Source: Clostridia bacterium
GTDB lineage: Bacteria; Bacillota; Clostridia; Oscillospirales; Acutalibacteraceae
Assembly: GCA_029007095.1 (NCBI GenBank)
Contig: JAQXHF010000122.1
Location: 1 to 34,771, forward strand
Direction: 5' to 3'
DNA: 34,771 nucleotides
This document shows positions 1 to 8,141 of the stretch, piece by piece; the stretch's first letter is position 1; every line of letters starts with the position of its first letter. The notes beneath the pieces are model-generated. The model did no database searches and was not told the origin of the DNA. It was given only the letters and a program-made list of their open reading frames with translations. The position numbers and the translations under genes are program-made.

Positions 1-2767
1 CGTTTCCGTCGTCATCATACAGCTTTTTGCGTTCAGACTTAGACGGTTTCACAGGCTTTACGGGCTTTGGCGCTTTGGCTCTTTTTTCCTTACCTTTGAG
101 ATTGATGATAATAAAATATGCGGCGAGCAGCAGAACCGTACCTGCCGTTATAAGGATACCCGCGGTAAATCCCTGCGGAACATATGAGAATTCAATAGTA
201 TGAGTTCCTTCGGGAACATAAACGCCGATAAGCGCACCGCCGATTTTTTCCTTATTCATCTTTATTCCGTCAACCTTGACCGTCCAACCATCGTCATAGT
301 TAATGGAGGTGTAGAGCATTTTTCCGGCAGGCATATCTATTGTACCCTTGATGTTTGTTTCGGTGAAGCTCTCAACATTCAGCGTGTTGGCAGACAGGAT
401 ACTGTATCCGGCTTCAAAGCGGTCTGAATCAAGTCCTACAACAAAACATTCGGCATAACCTGTGTCCTTGTCGGCGGCAATCGGAACTTTCACCGTAAGA
501 ACCTCGTCTTTAAGGCAAACGCCGCAGTCAAGAATATACGGTTCGTCGATATTCTGATGCTTTTCAAAGCCGCTTTCCGTGCTTACATAAATATTGTCAA
601 CATCGGAATTTTTGAAGAAAACATAAACATTCTGAGTTTCCGGAATGACATATTTAAGCTGAATTTCACCCTCTGCGTCGCTTGTGATTTTAGAGAAAGA
701 GAAACCGTCGGAATAGAAATCGTCTGACGGACTGATGTTGTCAACCTCATAATCCGAAACCGAAATCGGAGTAAGAACATCGTCTATTCCCGTTGCATAA
801 TACCACATATTGTTCTGGATAGTGAAAGGATTATCTCCGGCGATTTCAAAATCAGTCATACTTCCGTCAACGGCGAAGCCTATCGGAAGATAGTATCTGT
901 TTTTGAATGCGGTAAATTTTCCTACATTTGACGAGCGTTCAAACAAATCCTCGTTTATGGGTGAATCGTCGTTTTGAACGAGATATTTAAGCGACATCAT
1001 AGCGTTATAAACCGGAGTCTGCGAATGGTAAACATAGCTGTTTATATAGTTGCTGTCCATGCCAAGCTGATTTTGCATATTTGCCGACGCCTCATACGCC
1101 ATAGAGGAGAAAACCGAAAGTCCGTTGTAATTAAACCACGAAGCGTCCATCAGGGTGTTTATATCGGTAAGCTCCATACGGTAGTAATCGTTTCCTTCTT
1201 CATCGTCAAGAGTATCTTTAAGCGTACGGAAATCCTCATATCCGTTTGTGAAATTCGGTTTTTGCTGTGTTATTTCTATTTTACCTGTTTCACATACGGC
1301 GACTTCGGCAAAGACGCAGCACATAAGGAGCAATGAAACAGCCTGTTTTGAATAGCTCTTTTTGCGCGAAATCAGAAGTACAAAAGTGAAAAGCACGGTA
1401 AATGCAATACTGATATAGATAGCATTGTCCTCTGCAAAGGAGGAGTCAAGCTTCTGAACAAGTACCGTAAACAGAGTGACCGCAACTCCCGAACCGAGAA
1501 TCTGAGCGCCGGAGAATGAGCGTATATGCGTCAGCACCTTATATCCCATAACAAGAAGCAGGAATGAATACAGGAAAGAGAATCTGTAAGGCAAATCGTT
1601 AGGGAAATGGAACGCGTGCAGGATATAATTTGCGTAATTCAGATTAAATCCTACAAAGAAAACGGCAAGAGCGCATACATGAGCTGCTTTTTCTTTAAAG
1701 CTGATTTTATTGCAGAAAAGATACAGCGGTATCAGTATAACCGTAAGCGTTCCGCAGAAAACATTTGGCAGAACGCGGTCGCCGCTGCTCCTGATAGTCG
1801 GCTCAAAAGCGTTCAGGTGATTGGCAAGAAAATCGAATACGCTGTTGTAGAAATTCGCGTCCTGCGGGAAGCTTCCCGATGTAGCCGAGCAGCTTCTGAG
1901 GCACATATAAGTCGGAATCACGGCAAATGCGACAAGACCTACCGCAACGATCGAGCTTAAAGCGAAAAGGAAACCGCTTCTTAAAAATTTATTTGCGGTG
2001 ATTTTTTCAACCTTGCGGTGATATATTTCTCCGTTGTCGTCCTGATAGGTGTGATAAAGTTCGTCATATTTATCGGTAAAGTTGTTCTTTGAGATGAAAT
2101 AAACGAGGAAATAAAGAACGGCGAAGAAACAAATCATATACGCCATATAATAGTTTGCGAAAAAGGCGAGGGCAAGGCTTGCGGCATAGAGCTTACACTT
2201 TCTTTTATTGATAATATTCTCAATACCGAGTACCGTAAGCGGAAGCAGATACATGGCGTCTATCCACATTACATTCCAGTAATAAGCGATGAAAAAGGCG
2301 CTGAACGAGTACATCAGACCGAAAGCCGCGATGGAAAAATCGTTTTTGCCAAAGGATTTTTTGATAAAGTATGCAAAAATCGAAGCCGAAAGAGCATTTT
2401 TCAAAAGAACCATAACGCCGATAGCTTCGGGGATATTCTCGTGACCGGCCAAAAGAGCGACAAGTCCGCCTATCGGACTGGAAAGATAGTTGTAATAGTT
2501 GCCGAGGAAGCTTCCGCCTCCGCCTGTATTCCAGGAATACAGCAGACTTTTAAAATCGGTAAGCCTGTCATAAAGCTCGGCGAAAAGCGGACCGTATTGA
2601 TGGAACAAATCCATTCTCAGAACCGTTGACTGACCGAAAGGTATCACATCATAGATATAATATGTCAAAAGCATAAGCGCGGACGCGCATACAAATGCGA
2701 GAATAATATATATATTTTCATTGATAAGTGATTTTATTTTTTTTATGTTAACCTTATTTTTTTTCAT
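1..2767 (-). CDS. YfhO-family multi-spanning membrane protein (3' end outside window)
   Basis: The reading frame is open from an ATG at 2767 to the left edge (922 codons, no stop seen). The start MKKNKVNIKK follows a ribosome site AAGGA eight bases upstream. The N-terminal half is a series of hydrophobic helices; it contains the segment FGQSTVLRMDLFHQYGPLF, typical of the YfhO family (PF09586), followed by a glycine-rich SWNTGGGGS loop. The C-terminal part is a predicted extracytoplasmic beta-rich domain ending with YTSINYDDGWTVKVDG, a last membrane helix and a Lys/Pro-rich tail. YfhO of Bacillus is linked to glycosylation of lipoteichoic acid from undecaprenyl-phosphate sugars. Family membership is secure, but the substrate here is unknown. 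It is transcribed away from spoIIIA, from its own promoter. Confidence 0.9.
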   Translation of the reverse strand, partial: MKKNKVNIKKIKSLINENIYIILAFVCASALMLLTYYIYDVIPFGQSTVLRMDLFHQYGPLFAELYDRLTDFKSLLYSWNTGGGGSFLGNYYNYLSSPIGGLVALLAGHENIPEAIGVMVLLKNALSASIFAYFIKKSFGKNDFSIAAFGLMYSFSAFFIAYYWNVMWIDAMYLLPLTVLGIENIINKRKCKLYAASLALAFFANYYMAYMICFFAVLYFLVYFISKNNFTDKYDELYHTYQDDNGEIYHRKVEKITANKFLRSGFLFALSSIVAVGLVAFAVIPTYMCLRSCSATSGSFPQDANFYNSVFDFLANHLNAFEPTIRSSGDRVLPNVFCGTLTVILIPLYLFCNKISFKEKAAHVCALAVFFVGFNLNYANYILHAFHFPNDLPYRFSFLYSFLLLVMGYKVLTHIRSFSGAQILGSGVAVTLFTVLVQKLDSSFAEDNAIYISIAFTVLFTFVLLISRKKSYSKQAVSLLLMCCVFAEVAVCETGKIEITQQKPNFTNGYEDFRTLKDTLDDEEGNDYYRMELTDINTLMDASWFNYNGLSVFSSMAYEASANMQNQLGMDSNYINSYVYHSQTPVYNAMMSLKYLVQNDDSPINEDLFERSSNVGKFTAFKNRYYLPIGFAVDGSMTDFEIAGDNPFTIQNNMWYYATGIDDVLTPISVSDYEVDNISPSDDFYSDGFSFSKITSDAEGEIQLKYVIPETQNVYVFFKNSDVDNIYVSTESGFEKHQNIDEPYILDCGVCLKDEVLTVKVPIAADKDTGYAECFVVGLDSDRFEAGYSILSANTLNVESFTETNIKGTIDMPAGKMLYTSINYDDGWTVKVDGIKMNKEKIGGALIGVYVPEGTHTIEFSYVPQGFTAGILITAGTVLLLAAYFIIINLKGKEKRAKAPKPVKPVKPSKSERKKLYDDDGN

Positions 2768-2800
2768 CAAATCAATCCTTGCGATAATTTATTCTTTAAT

Positions 2801-2829
2801 AGTATATCACGATATACAAAATCTTTCAA
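2801..2829 (-). promoter_or_regulatory. sigma-A promoter of the yfhO-like gene
   Basis: Read on the minus strand: -35 TTGAAA (2829-2824), 17-base spacer, -10 TATACT (2806-2801) preceded by TGA, an extended -10. The -10 lies 33 bases before the ATG at 2767. A 7-bp inverted repeat, GTATATC-AC-GATATAC (2802-2817), covers the -10 box and could be an operator. Confidence 0.75.
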
Positions 2830-2905
2830 TTATTTGGCAAAAAATTTACATTTATAATTTGTTCTAAATCGGGACAAGACCTCATATTAAATAATGGTGA
2901 TGAAA

Positions 2906-3868
2906 ATGAACAGCGGCAAAAAAGACAATATAGCCGTGATATGTAAATATCTGCCGGCAAAGCTGTCGGAAATAATTAAAAGCGCGTCCGAATTCGGTGA
3001 GCTGTGCGAAATAAGATTGAGAGCCGATATGCCTGTTTCTCTTGTGTTTGCCGACGGTAAACGCTTCATTACCGAAAGCGGCAGGCTTACCTTGTTTGAT
3101 TCACAGGGCTTGATTAAAATTTCAAAACAGGAAATCGAGGAGATTTTCAGACGAATGTGCGCCTATTCCGTACATAGCTTTATGGATTCTCTTACTAATG
3201 GCTTCATAACTCTTGACGGCGGCAGCAGAGTGGGCGTTTACGGTACGGCCGTGACTAAGGACTCGGAGATAACTTCCGTCAGAAATATATGCGGAATGAA
3301 TATCAGAGTTTCCGGCAATTTTACCGGCATAGCGGAACCGCTTTGGGAAAGTTTATACAAGAACGGAGCCGTTAATACGCTTATCTGCGGCCCACCGTCA
3401 AGCGGAAAGACAACGCTTCTCAGGGATATTGCACGGCTTCTTTCCGATAAGGGACGGTTAAAGGTTGCGGCGGTTGACGAAAGGCGGGAGCTTTGCGGAG
3501 GATACCTCGGTGCGAATACCGATGTGCTTGAATCATATCCAAAGGCAAAGGGAGTTGAAATTGCGGTTCGCACTCTGTCGCCTGAGGTTATAATTTGCGA
3601 CGAGATAGGTTCGGTAAGCGAGATAGAGAGCGTTACACAGGGAATGAACAGCGGAGTGCGCTTCATTATGAGTATGCATTGCCGAGATTCGACCGAGCTT
3701 GTCAAAAAGCCGCAGTTCGCTATGCTAAGGCGGATAGGGGCGGTTGAAGCCTGCGTGTTCCTCGGCGGCGGATTTAGGATAAAGGAGATACTTTATGAGA
3801 CTGATATCTCTGGCGGTAATAGCGCTGAGCTGCTTTATGGCGGGACAGTACGCAGCATACAGGCTTAG
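2906..3868 (+). CDS. spoIIIAA: Stage III sporulation protein AA (ATPase)
   Basis: This is a cytoplasmic P-loop ATPase related to type II/IV secretion ATPases. It is thought to power the SpoIIIA-SpoIIQ channel linking mother cell and forespore. Walker A GPPSSGKTT is at about residues 162-170, a Walker B-like hydrophobic stretch ending IICDEIGS near 212-219, and a conserved SMHC segment follows. The 320-residue length is close to the Bacillus protein (about 307). ATGs at 2894, 2900 and 2906 are in frame. The last is preferred because TGGTGA lies five bases upstream, as in several other genes here. No convincing sigma-A promoter is visible upstream; sigma-E control is expected from the family. 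The end overlaps spoIIIAB by 74 bp. Confidence 0.95.
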   Translation: MNSGKKDNIAVICKYLPAKLSEIIKSASEFGELCEIRLRADMPVSLVFADGKRFITESGRLTLFDSQGLIKISKQEIEEIFRRMCAYSVHSFMDSLTNGFITLDGGSRVGVYGTAVTKDSEITSVRNICGMNIRVSGNFTGIAEPLWESLYKNGAVNTLICGPPSSGKTTLLRDIARLLSDKGRLKVAAVDERRELCGGYLGANTDVLESYPKAKGVEIAVRTLSPEVIICDEIGSVSEIESVTQGMNSGVRFIMSMHCRDSTELVKKPQFAMLRRIGAVEACVFLGGGFRIKEILYETDISGGNSAELLYGGTVRSIQA

Positions 3869-4304
3869 TATGAGAGTGTCCAAGCTTGAGAAGATAAGGC
3901 TTATGCTGTGTATAACCGAAAACGAACTCAGGTGTCTGTGCCGTCCTGCCGACGAAATAATCTCCGTACTGTGTGCAAACAGCAGACTTAAAGAGCTTGA
4001 TTTTTTGGAGAGCTGCCGCAAGGCAATGCGAGACGGCGATAATTTTGCTTCTGCATGGAAAAAGTCTTTATCGGACAGGGCAAATGTGCGATATCTCGGC
4101 GCGGAGGATGTGTCGGCTTTGCTCTCGTTCGGAGAATTGTTCGGAGTTACCGATATAGACGGACAGCTTGCAAATTGCAGGCTTCATACCGAGCTGCTTG
4201 ATGAAAGACTTACGCAGGCAAGAAAGCAAAAAGAAAAATATTCTTCACTTTCCTGCGGACTCGGAGCGGCGGTCGGCGCAGGGTTGATAATAATTTTTAT
4301 GTAG
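3795..4304 (+). CDS. spoIIIAB: Stage III sporulation protein AB
   Basis: A 169-residue protein with an N-terminal membrane anchor (residues 1-20, hydrophobic), a helical charged middle and a C-terminal hydrophobic segment (GLGAAVGAGLIIIFM). This matches SpoIIIAB, which resembles GspF-type components of the SpoIIIA complex. The start ATG has a strong AAGGAG about nine bases upstream, inside the spoIIIAA reading frame, so the 74-bp overlap is probably real and suggests translational coupling. It is second in the eight-gene operon. Confidence 0.92.
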   Translation: MRLISLAVIALSCFMAGQYAAYRLSMRVSKLEKIRLMLCITENELRCLCRPADEIISVLCANSRLKELDFLESCRKAMRDGDNFASAWKKSLSDRANVRYLGAEDVSALLSFGELFGVTDIDGQLANCRLHTELLDERLTQARKQKEKYSSLSCGLGAAVGAGLIIIFM

Positions 4305-4313
4305 GTGGTTGAT

Positions 4314-4502
4314 TTGGAGCTGGTAATAAAGATAGCGGCAGTCGGGATAATAGTCGCGGTGCTTCAACAGATATTGAGCAGATCAGGACGGGACGAATAC
4401 GCTATGTTTACCGTTCTTGCCGGAATACTTGCGGTAATAGCAATGTTGATACCTGAGCTAAAAGAGCTTTATTCGTCGGCTTCATCGGCTTTTAATTTTT
4501 AA
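4314..4502 (+). CDS. spoIIIAC: Stage III sporulation protein AC
   Basis: A small membrane protein of about 62-65 residues with two hydrophobic helices separated by RSGRDEYA, the pattern of SpoIIIAC. The proposed start is TTG at 4314 with AGGTGG five bases upstream. A GTG at 4305, directly after the spoIIIAB stop, is in frame and would add MVD. Bacillus SpoIIIAC has a comparable VD near its N-terminus, so the GTG cannot be excluded. The gene is followed one base later by spoIIIAD. Confidence 0.9.
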   Translation: MELVIKIAAVGIIVAVLQQILSRSGRDEYAMFTVLAGILAVIAMLIPELKELYSSASSAFNF

Positions 4503-4503
4503 T

Positions 4504-4893
4504 ATGGAAATACTCAAATTCGCCGTAACCGGAATAATCTGTGCGCTTGCCGTAGTGCTTGTCCGCGAACACAGAGGGGATATATCGCCGTTTGTTCAAA
4601 TTGCAGGGGTAACCGTGCTTGCGCTGATGTGCATATCGGTTTTTATAAAAATATTTGAACGCACCAAAGGTTTACTCCCGTCGTCGGATGTGATTGATTC
4701 GGGATATCTCGATTTGCTTATCAAAATTGTAGGAATAGCTGTCATTACAAAAATAAGCTCCGACATATGTAATGACAGCGGAAATTCCGCGATTTCTTCT
4801 GCTGTCGAGCTTGCGGGAAAGGCGCTGATACTTCTTTTGTGTATGCCTTTGCTGGAAGCGGTGGCAAGTCTTGCCGGAGGATTATTGGAGTGA
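4504..4893 (+). CDS. spoIIIAD: Stage III sporulation protein AD
   Basis: A 129-residue, almost wholly hydrophobic protein with about four membrane helices and a short charged loop (HRGDISPF) after the first. SpoIIIAD and SpoIIIAC are related (SpoIIIAC/AD family) and form part of the SpoIIIA channel in the mother-cell membrane facing the forespore. The ATG lies one base after the spoIIIAC stop and the gene abuts spoIIIAE, consistent with coupled translation. Confidence 0.92.
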   Translation: MEILKFAVTGIICALAVVLVREHRGDISPFVQIAGVTVLALMCISVFIKIFERTKGLLPSSDVIDSGYLDLLIKIVGIAVITKISSDICNDSGNSAISSAVELAGKALILLLCMPLLEAVASLAGGLLE

Positions 4894-4895
4894 AA

Positions 4896-6032
4896 ATGAA
4901 ATTTGTAAGGATACATAGAATAGTTATCGTGATTTCTGTTGCATTTTTAGCCGCGTCATATTTCTGCGTTTCGGCGTCGGCGGCAGAAAAAATTGCAGAC
5001 GGCGGTATTTATCAAAGCTATGAGAATTTAGACGATAAGCTGACGGACGAAGCAAGGGACGCGTTGGAAAAGCTTGGAGTGAAAGATCCCGATTTCGACT
5101 CGATTTTTAATATTTCCGCCGGTAAAGCATGGGAGCTTTTTAAGGAGCTTGTAACAGGTCAGACGGAATCGCCTATGAAATGTCTTGTGCGGCTTTTGAG
5201 CGTGATTATTCTTCTTGCGGTTTGCGAGAGCTTTGTCCCGGAGGGTTCGGGAGTGAAGCCCGTAACAGAAGCGGTCGGAGTATTATTCTGCGTTATTTCA
5301 ATAATATCACCGCTGAGCAAGTCTATATCCTCCGCGGTCGCTTCGATATCTGCAACCGAGAGCTTTATGCTTACGCTGATACCGACGCTTGCCGGAGTAG
5401 TGACAGTTTCGGGCAATCCCACGCTTGCGCTGAGCTTTCAGACAATCGCGTTTACAGCGGCTCAGGTGATGTCGGCAGTTTCAAAGAATTATATTGTTCC
5501 CGTTGTCGGAGCGGTGCTTTCTCTCGATATAACCGGCGCTCTTATGCCGTCGTTCAGACTTAATTCCCTGACAAGCCTTATCAAAAAAGTCATAACCGCT
5601 GTATTATCATTCGGCTCTACCGTCTTTGTATCCGCTCTCGGAATAAAGGGAGCGTTGGCAAACGCAGCCGACACCGTTGCGTCAAAATCGGTAAAATTGG
5701 TTATCAGCTCGGCAGTACCGGTTGTCGGAGGAGCTATGAGCGAAGCATACAGCGGAGTTATAGGAAGCCTTGTACTCGTTAAAAGTACGCTCGGAATATT
5801 CGGGATAGTTGCGATTGCGCTTATAAGTCTGCCGTCCTGCGTTCAGCTCCTTTTTTGGAGCTTCTCATTGAGATTGTCCGCTTCGGTAGCGGAGCTGTTT
5901 CACAGACAGACGATAGCCGATTTGCTTACCGCGATTTCTTCCGCCGCCGTGCTTTTGAATGTAGTGCTTTTGTTTAATACGGTTCTTTTTATAATTTCGA
6001 CAGCGTTAATATTGGTGATAAAGGCAGGATAA
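4896..6032 (+). CDS. spoIIIAE: Stage III sporulation protein AE
   Basis: A polytopic membrane protein of 378 residues. It has a cleavable-looking signal sequence (MKFVRIHRIVIV...SASAAEK), an extracytoplasmic segment of about 85 residues, and then a long series of hydrophobic helices. This is the SpoIIIAE layout. The start is either ATG 4896 (GGAG five bases upstream) or GTG 4890, which overlaps the spoIIIAD stop and has GGAGG nine bases upstream; the GTG adds only two residues. It is the largest membrane component of the SpoIIIA complex and lies one base before spoIIIAF. Confidence 0.93.
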   Translation: MKFVRIHRIVIVISVAFLAASYFCVSASAAEKIADGGIYQSYENLDDKLTDEARDALEKLGVKDPDFDSIFNISAGKAWELFKELVTGQTESPMKCLVRLLSVIILLAVCESFVPEGSGVKPVTEAVGVLFCVISIISPLSKSISSAVASISATESFMLTLIPTLAGVVTVSGNPTLALSFQTIAFTAAQVMSAVSKNYIVPVVGAVLSLDITGALMPSFRLNSLTSLIKKVITAVLSFGSTVFVSALGIKGALANAADTVASKSVKLVISSAVPVVGGAMSEAYSGVIGSLVLVKSTLGIFGIVAIALISLPSCVQLLFWSFSLRLSASVAELFHRQTIADLLTAISSAAVLLNVVLLFNTVLFIISTALILVIKAG

Positions 6033-6033
6033 T

Positions 6034-6501
6034 ATGGAACAGATAAAAAATTGGGCGTTGGGAGTAACGGCTGCGGCAATAATAGGAGCCGTTGTTCTTG
6101 TGATAACTCCGAAAGGCTCGGTCGAAAAAACCGTCAGGGTTGCCGTGTCGCTGTTTTTAATGTGCGCTCTTTTAAATCCGTTTGTTACGGGAATTGATTT
6201 TTCAGAAATTTCGGAGGGACTGAAAGAAGTGCCTGACGGCGTGGATACCTCAGACGCTTATTCTGCTGTTGAAAAACAGACAGAGGAAGCAATAAGTGAT
6301 GAAATTTTAAAAATTTGCTCCGACTGCGGCATAAAAAACGCCGCCGTGAATATAGATGTTCGTATGAACGGGGAAAATAACCTGAGCGTTGAATCCGTAG
6401 AGATATCTGCGGAGAGTGAATACGAGCCGCTGTTTTCATCTGCCGAGAAGCAGCTTGAAGAAAAATTGGGAATAAAATCAAAAATAGGGGTGAGAGAGTG
6501 A
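6034..6501 (+). CDS. spoIIIAF: Stage III sporulation protein AF
   Basis: A 155-residue protein with two N-terminal membrane helices joined by TPKGSVEKTVR, followed by an extracytoplasmic domain of about 95 residues. The domain contains LKICSDCGIKNAAVNIDV and ends near EKLGIKSKIGVRE, a ring-building-motif-like fold in known SpoIIIAF. The start follows the spoIIIAE stop by one base. Its TGA overlaps the GTG of spoIIIAG in a four-base GTGA junction. Confidence 0.9.
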   Translation: MEQIKNWALGVTAAAIIGAVVLVITPKGSVEKTVRVAVSLFLMCALLNPFVTGIDFSEISEGLKEVPDGVDTSDAYSAVEKQTEEAISDEILKICSDCGIKNAAVNIDVRMNGENNLSVESVEISAESEYEPLFSSAEKQLEEKLGIKSKIGVRE

Positions 6502-7028
6502 AGCTCGGAAAAATACTTGAAAATGCGGCTGAGAGGTTTAAAACGGACAAGAGAATTATAGTTATTGCCGCAGTCGGACTTTTGGGCATAGCTTTGCTTG
6601 CCGCTTCCGAGTTTATACCCGACAACCGTGAGGAACCGCAGGTTGAGCAGGAGCAAACTCAGGATAATTCTGTTCAGGAGCTTGAAGAAAGACTTACTCA
6701 GATTATAACCTCGATAGACGGAGCAGGAAACGCAAAGGTTATGATAACGCTCGACACAGGGGACGAAAACATCTATGCCGTGGAGGATAAAAGCTCAAAT
6801 TCCGAAAAGAGCGGTTCATATGACAGGAGCTATGTCGTCATTGAAAAGGACGGTGAGGAGAGCGGACTGCTTTTAAAGGTTGCCGAGCCGGAAATCAGAG
6901 GAGTTGCGGTAGTTTGCGAGGGGGCGGATCTGCCGGAGGTAAGAAGTGAAATAGTAAGTACGGTAACTGCTGTGCTTGGAGTGAGCAGTAACAGAGTCAG
7001 CATTGCAAAAATGAAAAATAAACAGTAG
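6498..7028 (+). CDS. spoIIIAG: Stage III sporulation protein AG
   Basis: A 176-residue protein with one N-terminal membrane helix (about residues 21-38), an acidic Gln/Glu-rich linker, then an extracytoplasmic domain with ELEERLTQIITSIDGAGNAK and a C-terminal VTAVLGVSSNRVSIAKM. This corresponds to the ring-building domain of SpoIIIAG, which forms a large ring between the two forespore membranes. The start is GTG, overlapping the spoIIIAF stop by four bases. The next gene begins after a 13-base gap with its own strong ribosome site. Confidence 0.92.
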   Translation: MKLGKILENAAERFKTDKRIIVIAAVGLLGIALLAASEFIPDNREEPQVEQEQTQDNSVQELEERLTQIITSIDGAGNAKVMITLDTGDENIYAVEDKSSNSEKSGSYDRSYVVIEKDGEESGLLLKVAEPEIRGVAVVCEGADLPEVRSEIVSTVTAVLGVSSNRVSIAKMKNKQ

Positions 7029-7041
7029 AGGAGCATTGATT

Positions 7042-7584
7042 ATGGTGATTAAAAAGAAACAGATTTTAACGGTGACGCTTGCTTTGCTTTTAGGCTCGGC
7101 GGTGTTTATAAATTGGTATTTCTCAAAGGAGGAGCGCCAACCTGTGCTTAACGGCGGATCTTCCGTATCGACCACCGAGAATTCGGAATTAGGCGACGCG
7201 AAATATGTTTCCGCAACCACAGCCAAGAACGCGACAGAGTCTATGGCCGACTTCAAGGTTAAGCGCGACGCGGCGCACGACGAGGCTAAGGAAACGCTGA
7301 ATGAAGTTATAAAGGACAGTAATTCTTCATCTGAATCGGTCGCAAAGGCAACCGAGGCGTTAAAGGAGCTGTCAACCTCGATAAAGAGAGAAACCGATCT
7401 TGAAAACCTGATATCCGCAAAAATCTCAGGTGAATGTCTTGTAATTATTGATTCGGATGTATGCGAAGTTATTGTAGGCAAGGGAAAGCTTACCGACAAC
7501 ATATCTTTACAAATCAGGGATTTGGTGATGAGCCAGACAAAAATTTCTTCAAAAAACATTACAATTATTGAATTAAACGGTTGA
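7042..7584 (+). CDS. spoIIIAH: Stage III sporulation protein AH
   Basis: A 180-residue bitopic protein with an N-terminal helix (QILTVTLALLLGSAVFINWYF), a long polar helical stretch rich in Ala, Lys and Glu, and a C-terminal domain (residues about 120-180) that in SpoIIIAH resembles YscJ/PrgK and binds SpoIIQ from the forespore. ATG 7042 has GAGGAG eight bases upstream. A TTG at 7036 is in frame but less well placed. This is the last gene of the operon. Its stop codon lies inside the -35 box of the next promoter. Confidence 0.92.
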   Translation: MVIKKKQILTVTLALLLGSAVFINWYFSKEERQPVLNGGSSVSTTENSELGDAKYVSATTAKNATESMADFKVKRDAAHDEAKETLNEVIKDSNSSSESVAKATEALKELSTSIKRETDLENLISAKISGECLVIIDSDVCEVIVGKGKLTDNISLQIRDLVMSQTKISSKNITIIELNG

Positions 7585-7609
7585 GAACTTAAAAAAAGTG
7601 TGTTATAAT
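7581..7609 (+). promoter_or_regulatory. sigma-A promoter of the nusB-recN cluster
   Basis: TTGAGA (7581-7586), a 17-base spacer and TATAAT (7604-7609) with TGT directly before it, an extended -10. The -35 overlaps the TGA stop of spoIIIAH. Transcription from about 7616 would give a leader of roughly 100 bases before nusB. This separates housekeeping expression of the cluster from the sporulation operon upstream. Confidence 0.85.
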
Positions 7610-7669
7610 ATACATAAATGTATGAATATATACAGTTTGGTGCACCTTTATAACACTTAAATGTATTTA

Positions 7670-7710
7670 CCCTCTGTATATAAATACAGGGGGATTTCTT
7701 TATAAAGAAA
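7670..7710 (+). promoter_or_regulatory. Two consecutive hairpins in the nusB leader
   Basis: CCCTCTGTAT (7670-7679) pairs with ATACAGGGGG (7684-7693) around an ATAA loop, ten pairs including one G-U that is only stable in plus-strand RNA. It is followed by ATTTCTTT and by the perfect 16-base palindrome TTTCTTTATAAAGAAA (7695-7710), which runs into the ribosome site AAAGGA. This could be an attenuator or a device limiting access to the nusB ribosome site. Function is inferred. Confidence 0.5.
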
Positions 7711-7720
7711 GGACGGTAAT

Positions 7721-8128
7721 ATGGGCAGCATAACAGAAAACAGACGAAAATCCCGCGAACAGGCGTTCATTATACTTTTTGAAAAGTCTTTTAATGAGGA
7801 TATGAACATAGACGATATTATTAAAATGGCAGAGGAAACCGAAGTGATTACGCCCGACGATTTTACACTCAATCTTATCAGGACGGCGGTAGACAATCTT
7901 GATGTTATCGACGGCGAAATTGAGAAAAATCTCAAAGGTTGGAGTATGTCACGAATCTCAAAGGTAAGCCTTGCCGTGATGCGTATGGCGATAGGTGAAA
8001 TGATGTTTAACGGCGATGTTCCGGTCGGCGTTTCTATAAACGAAGCGGTCGAGCTTTGCAAAATTTACGGAAGCGACGAGGACAAGTCCTTTGTCAACGG
8101 AATACTCGGCTCTGTTGCGAGAAGCTGA
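7721..8128 (+). CDS. nusB: Transcription antitermination factor NusB
   Basis: 135 residues, the usual NusB length, all-helical. It begins with the family's basic RRKSREQAF segment, which contacts boxA RNA, and ends with the conserved GVSINEAVELCKIYGSDEDKSFVNGILGSV. NusB with NusE (S10) promotes antitermination of rRNA operons. Ribosome site AAAGGACGG precedes ATG 7721. It is the first gene of the housekeeping cluster and has a structured leader. Confidence 0.97.
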   Translation: MGSITENRRKSREQAFIILFEKSFNEDMNIDDIIKMAEETEVITPDDFTLNLIRTAVDNLDVIDGEIEKNLKGWSMSRISKVSLAVMRMAIGEMMFNGDVPVGVSINEAVELCKIYGSDEDKSFVNGILGSVARS

Positions 8129-8141
8129 ACGGTAGAACATA

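Noticed and set aside
2830-2893. sigma-E promoter for spoIIIA
   Set aside because: Expected from the family, but the only CATA-type boxes lie too close to the start or lack a suitable partner, so no position is claimed.
3238-3705. Minus-strand open frame of 155 codons inside spoIIIAA
   Set aside because: Reverse-strand shadow of a well-supported conserved gene, with Ser/Thr/Ile-rich nonsense-like composition.
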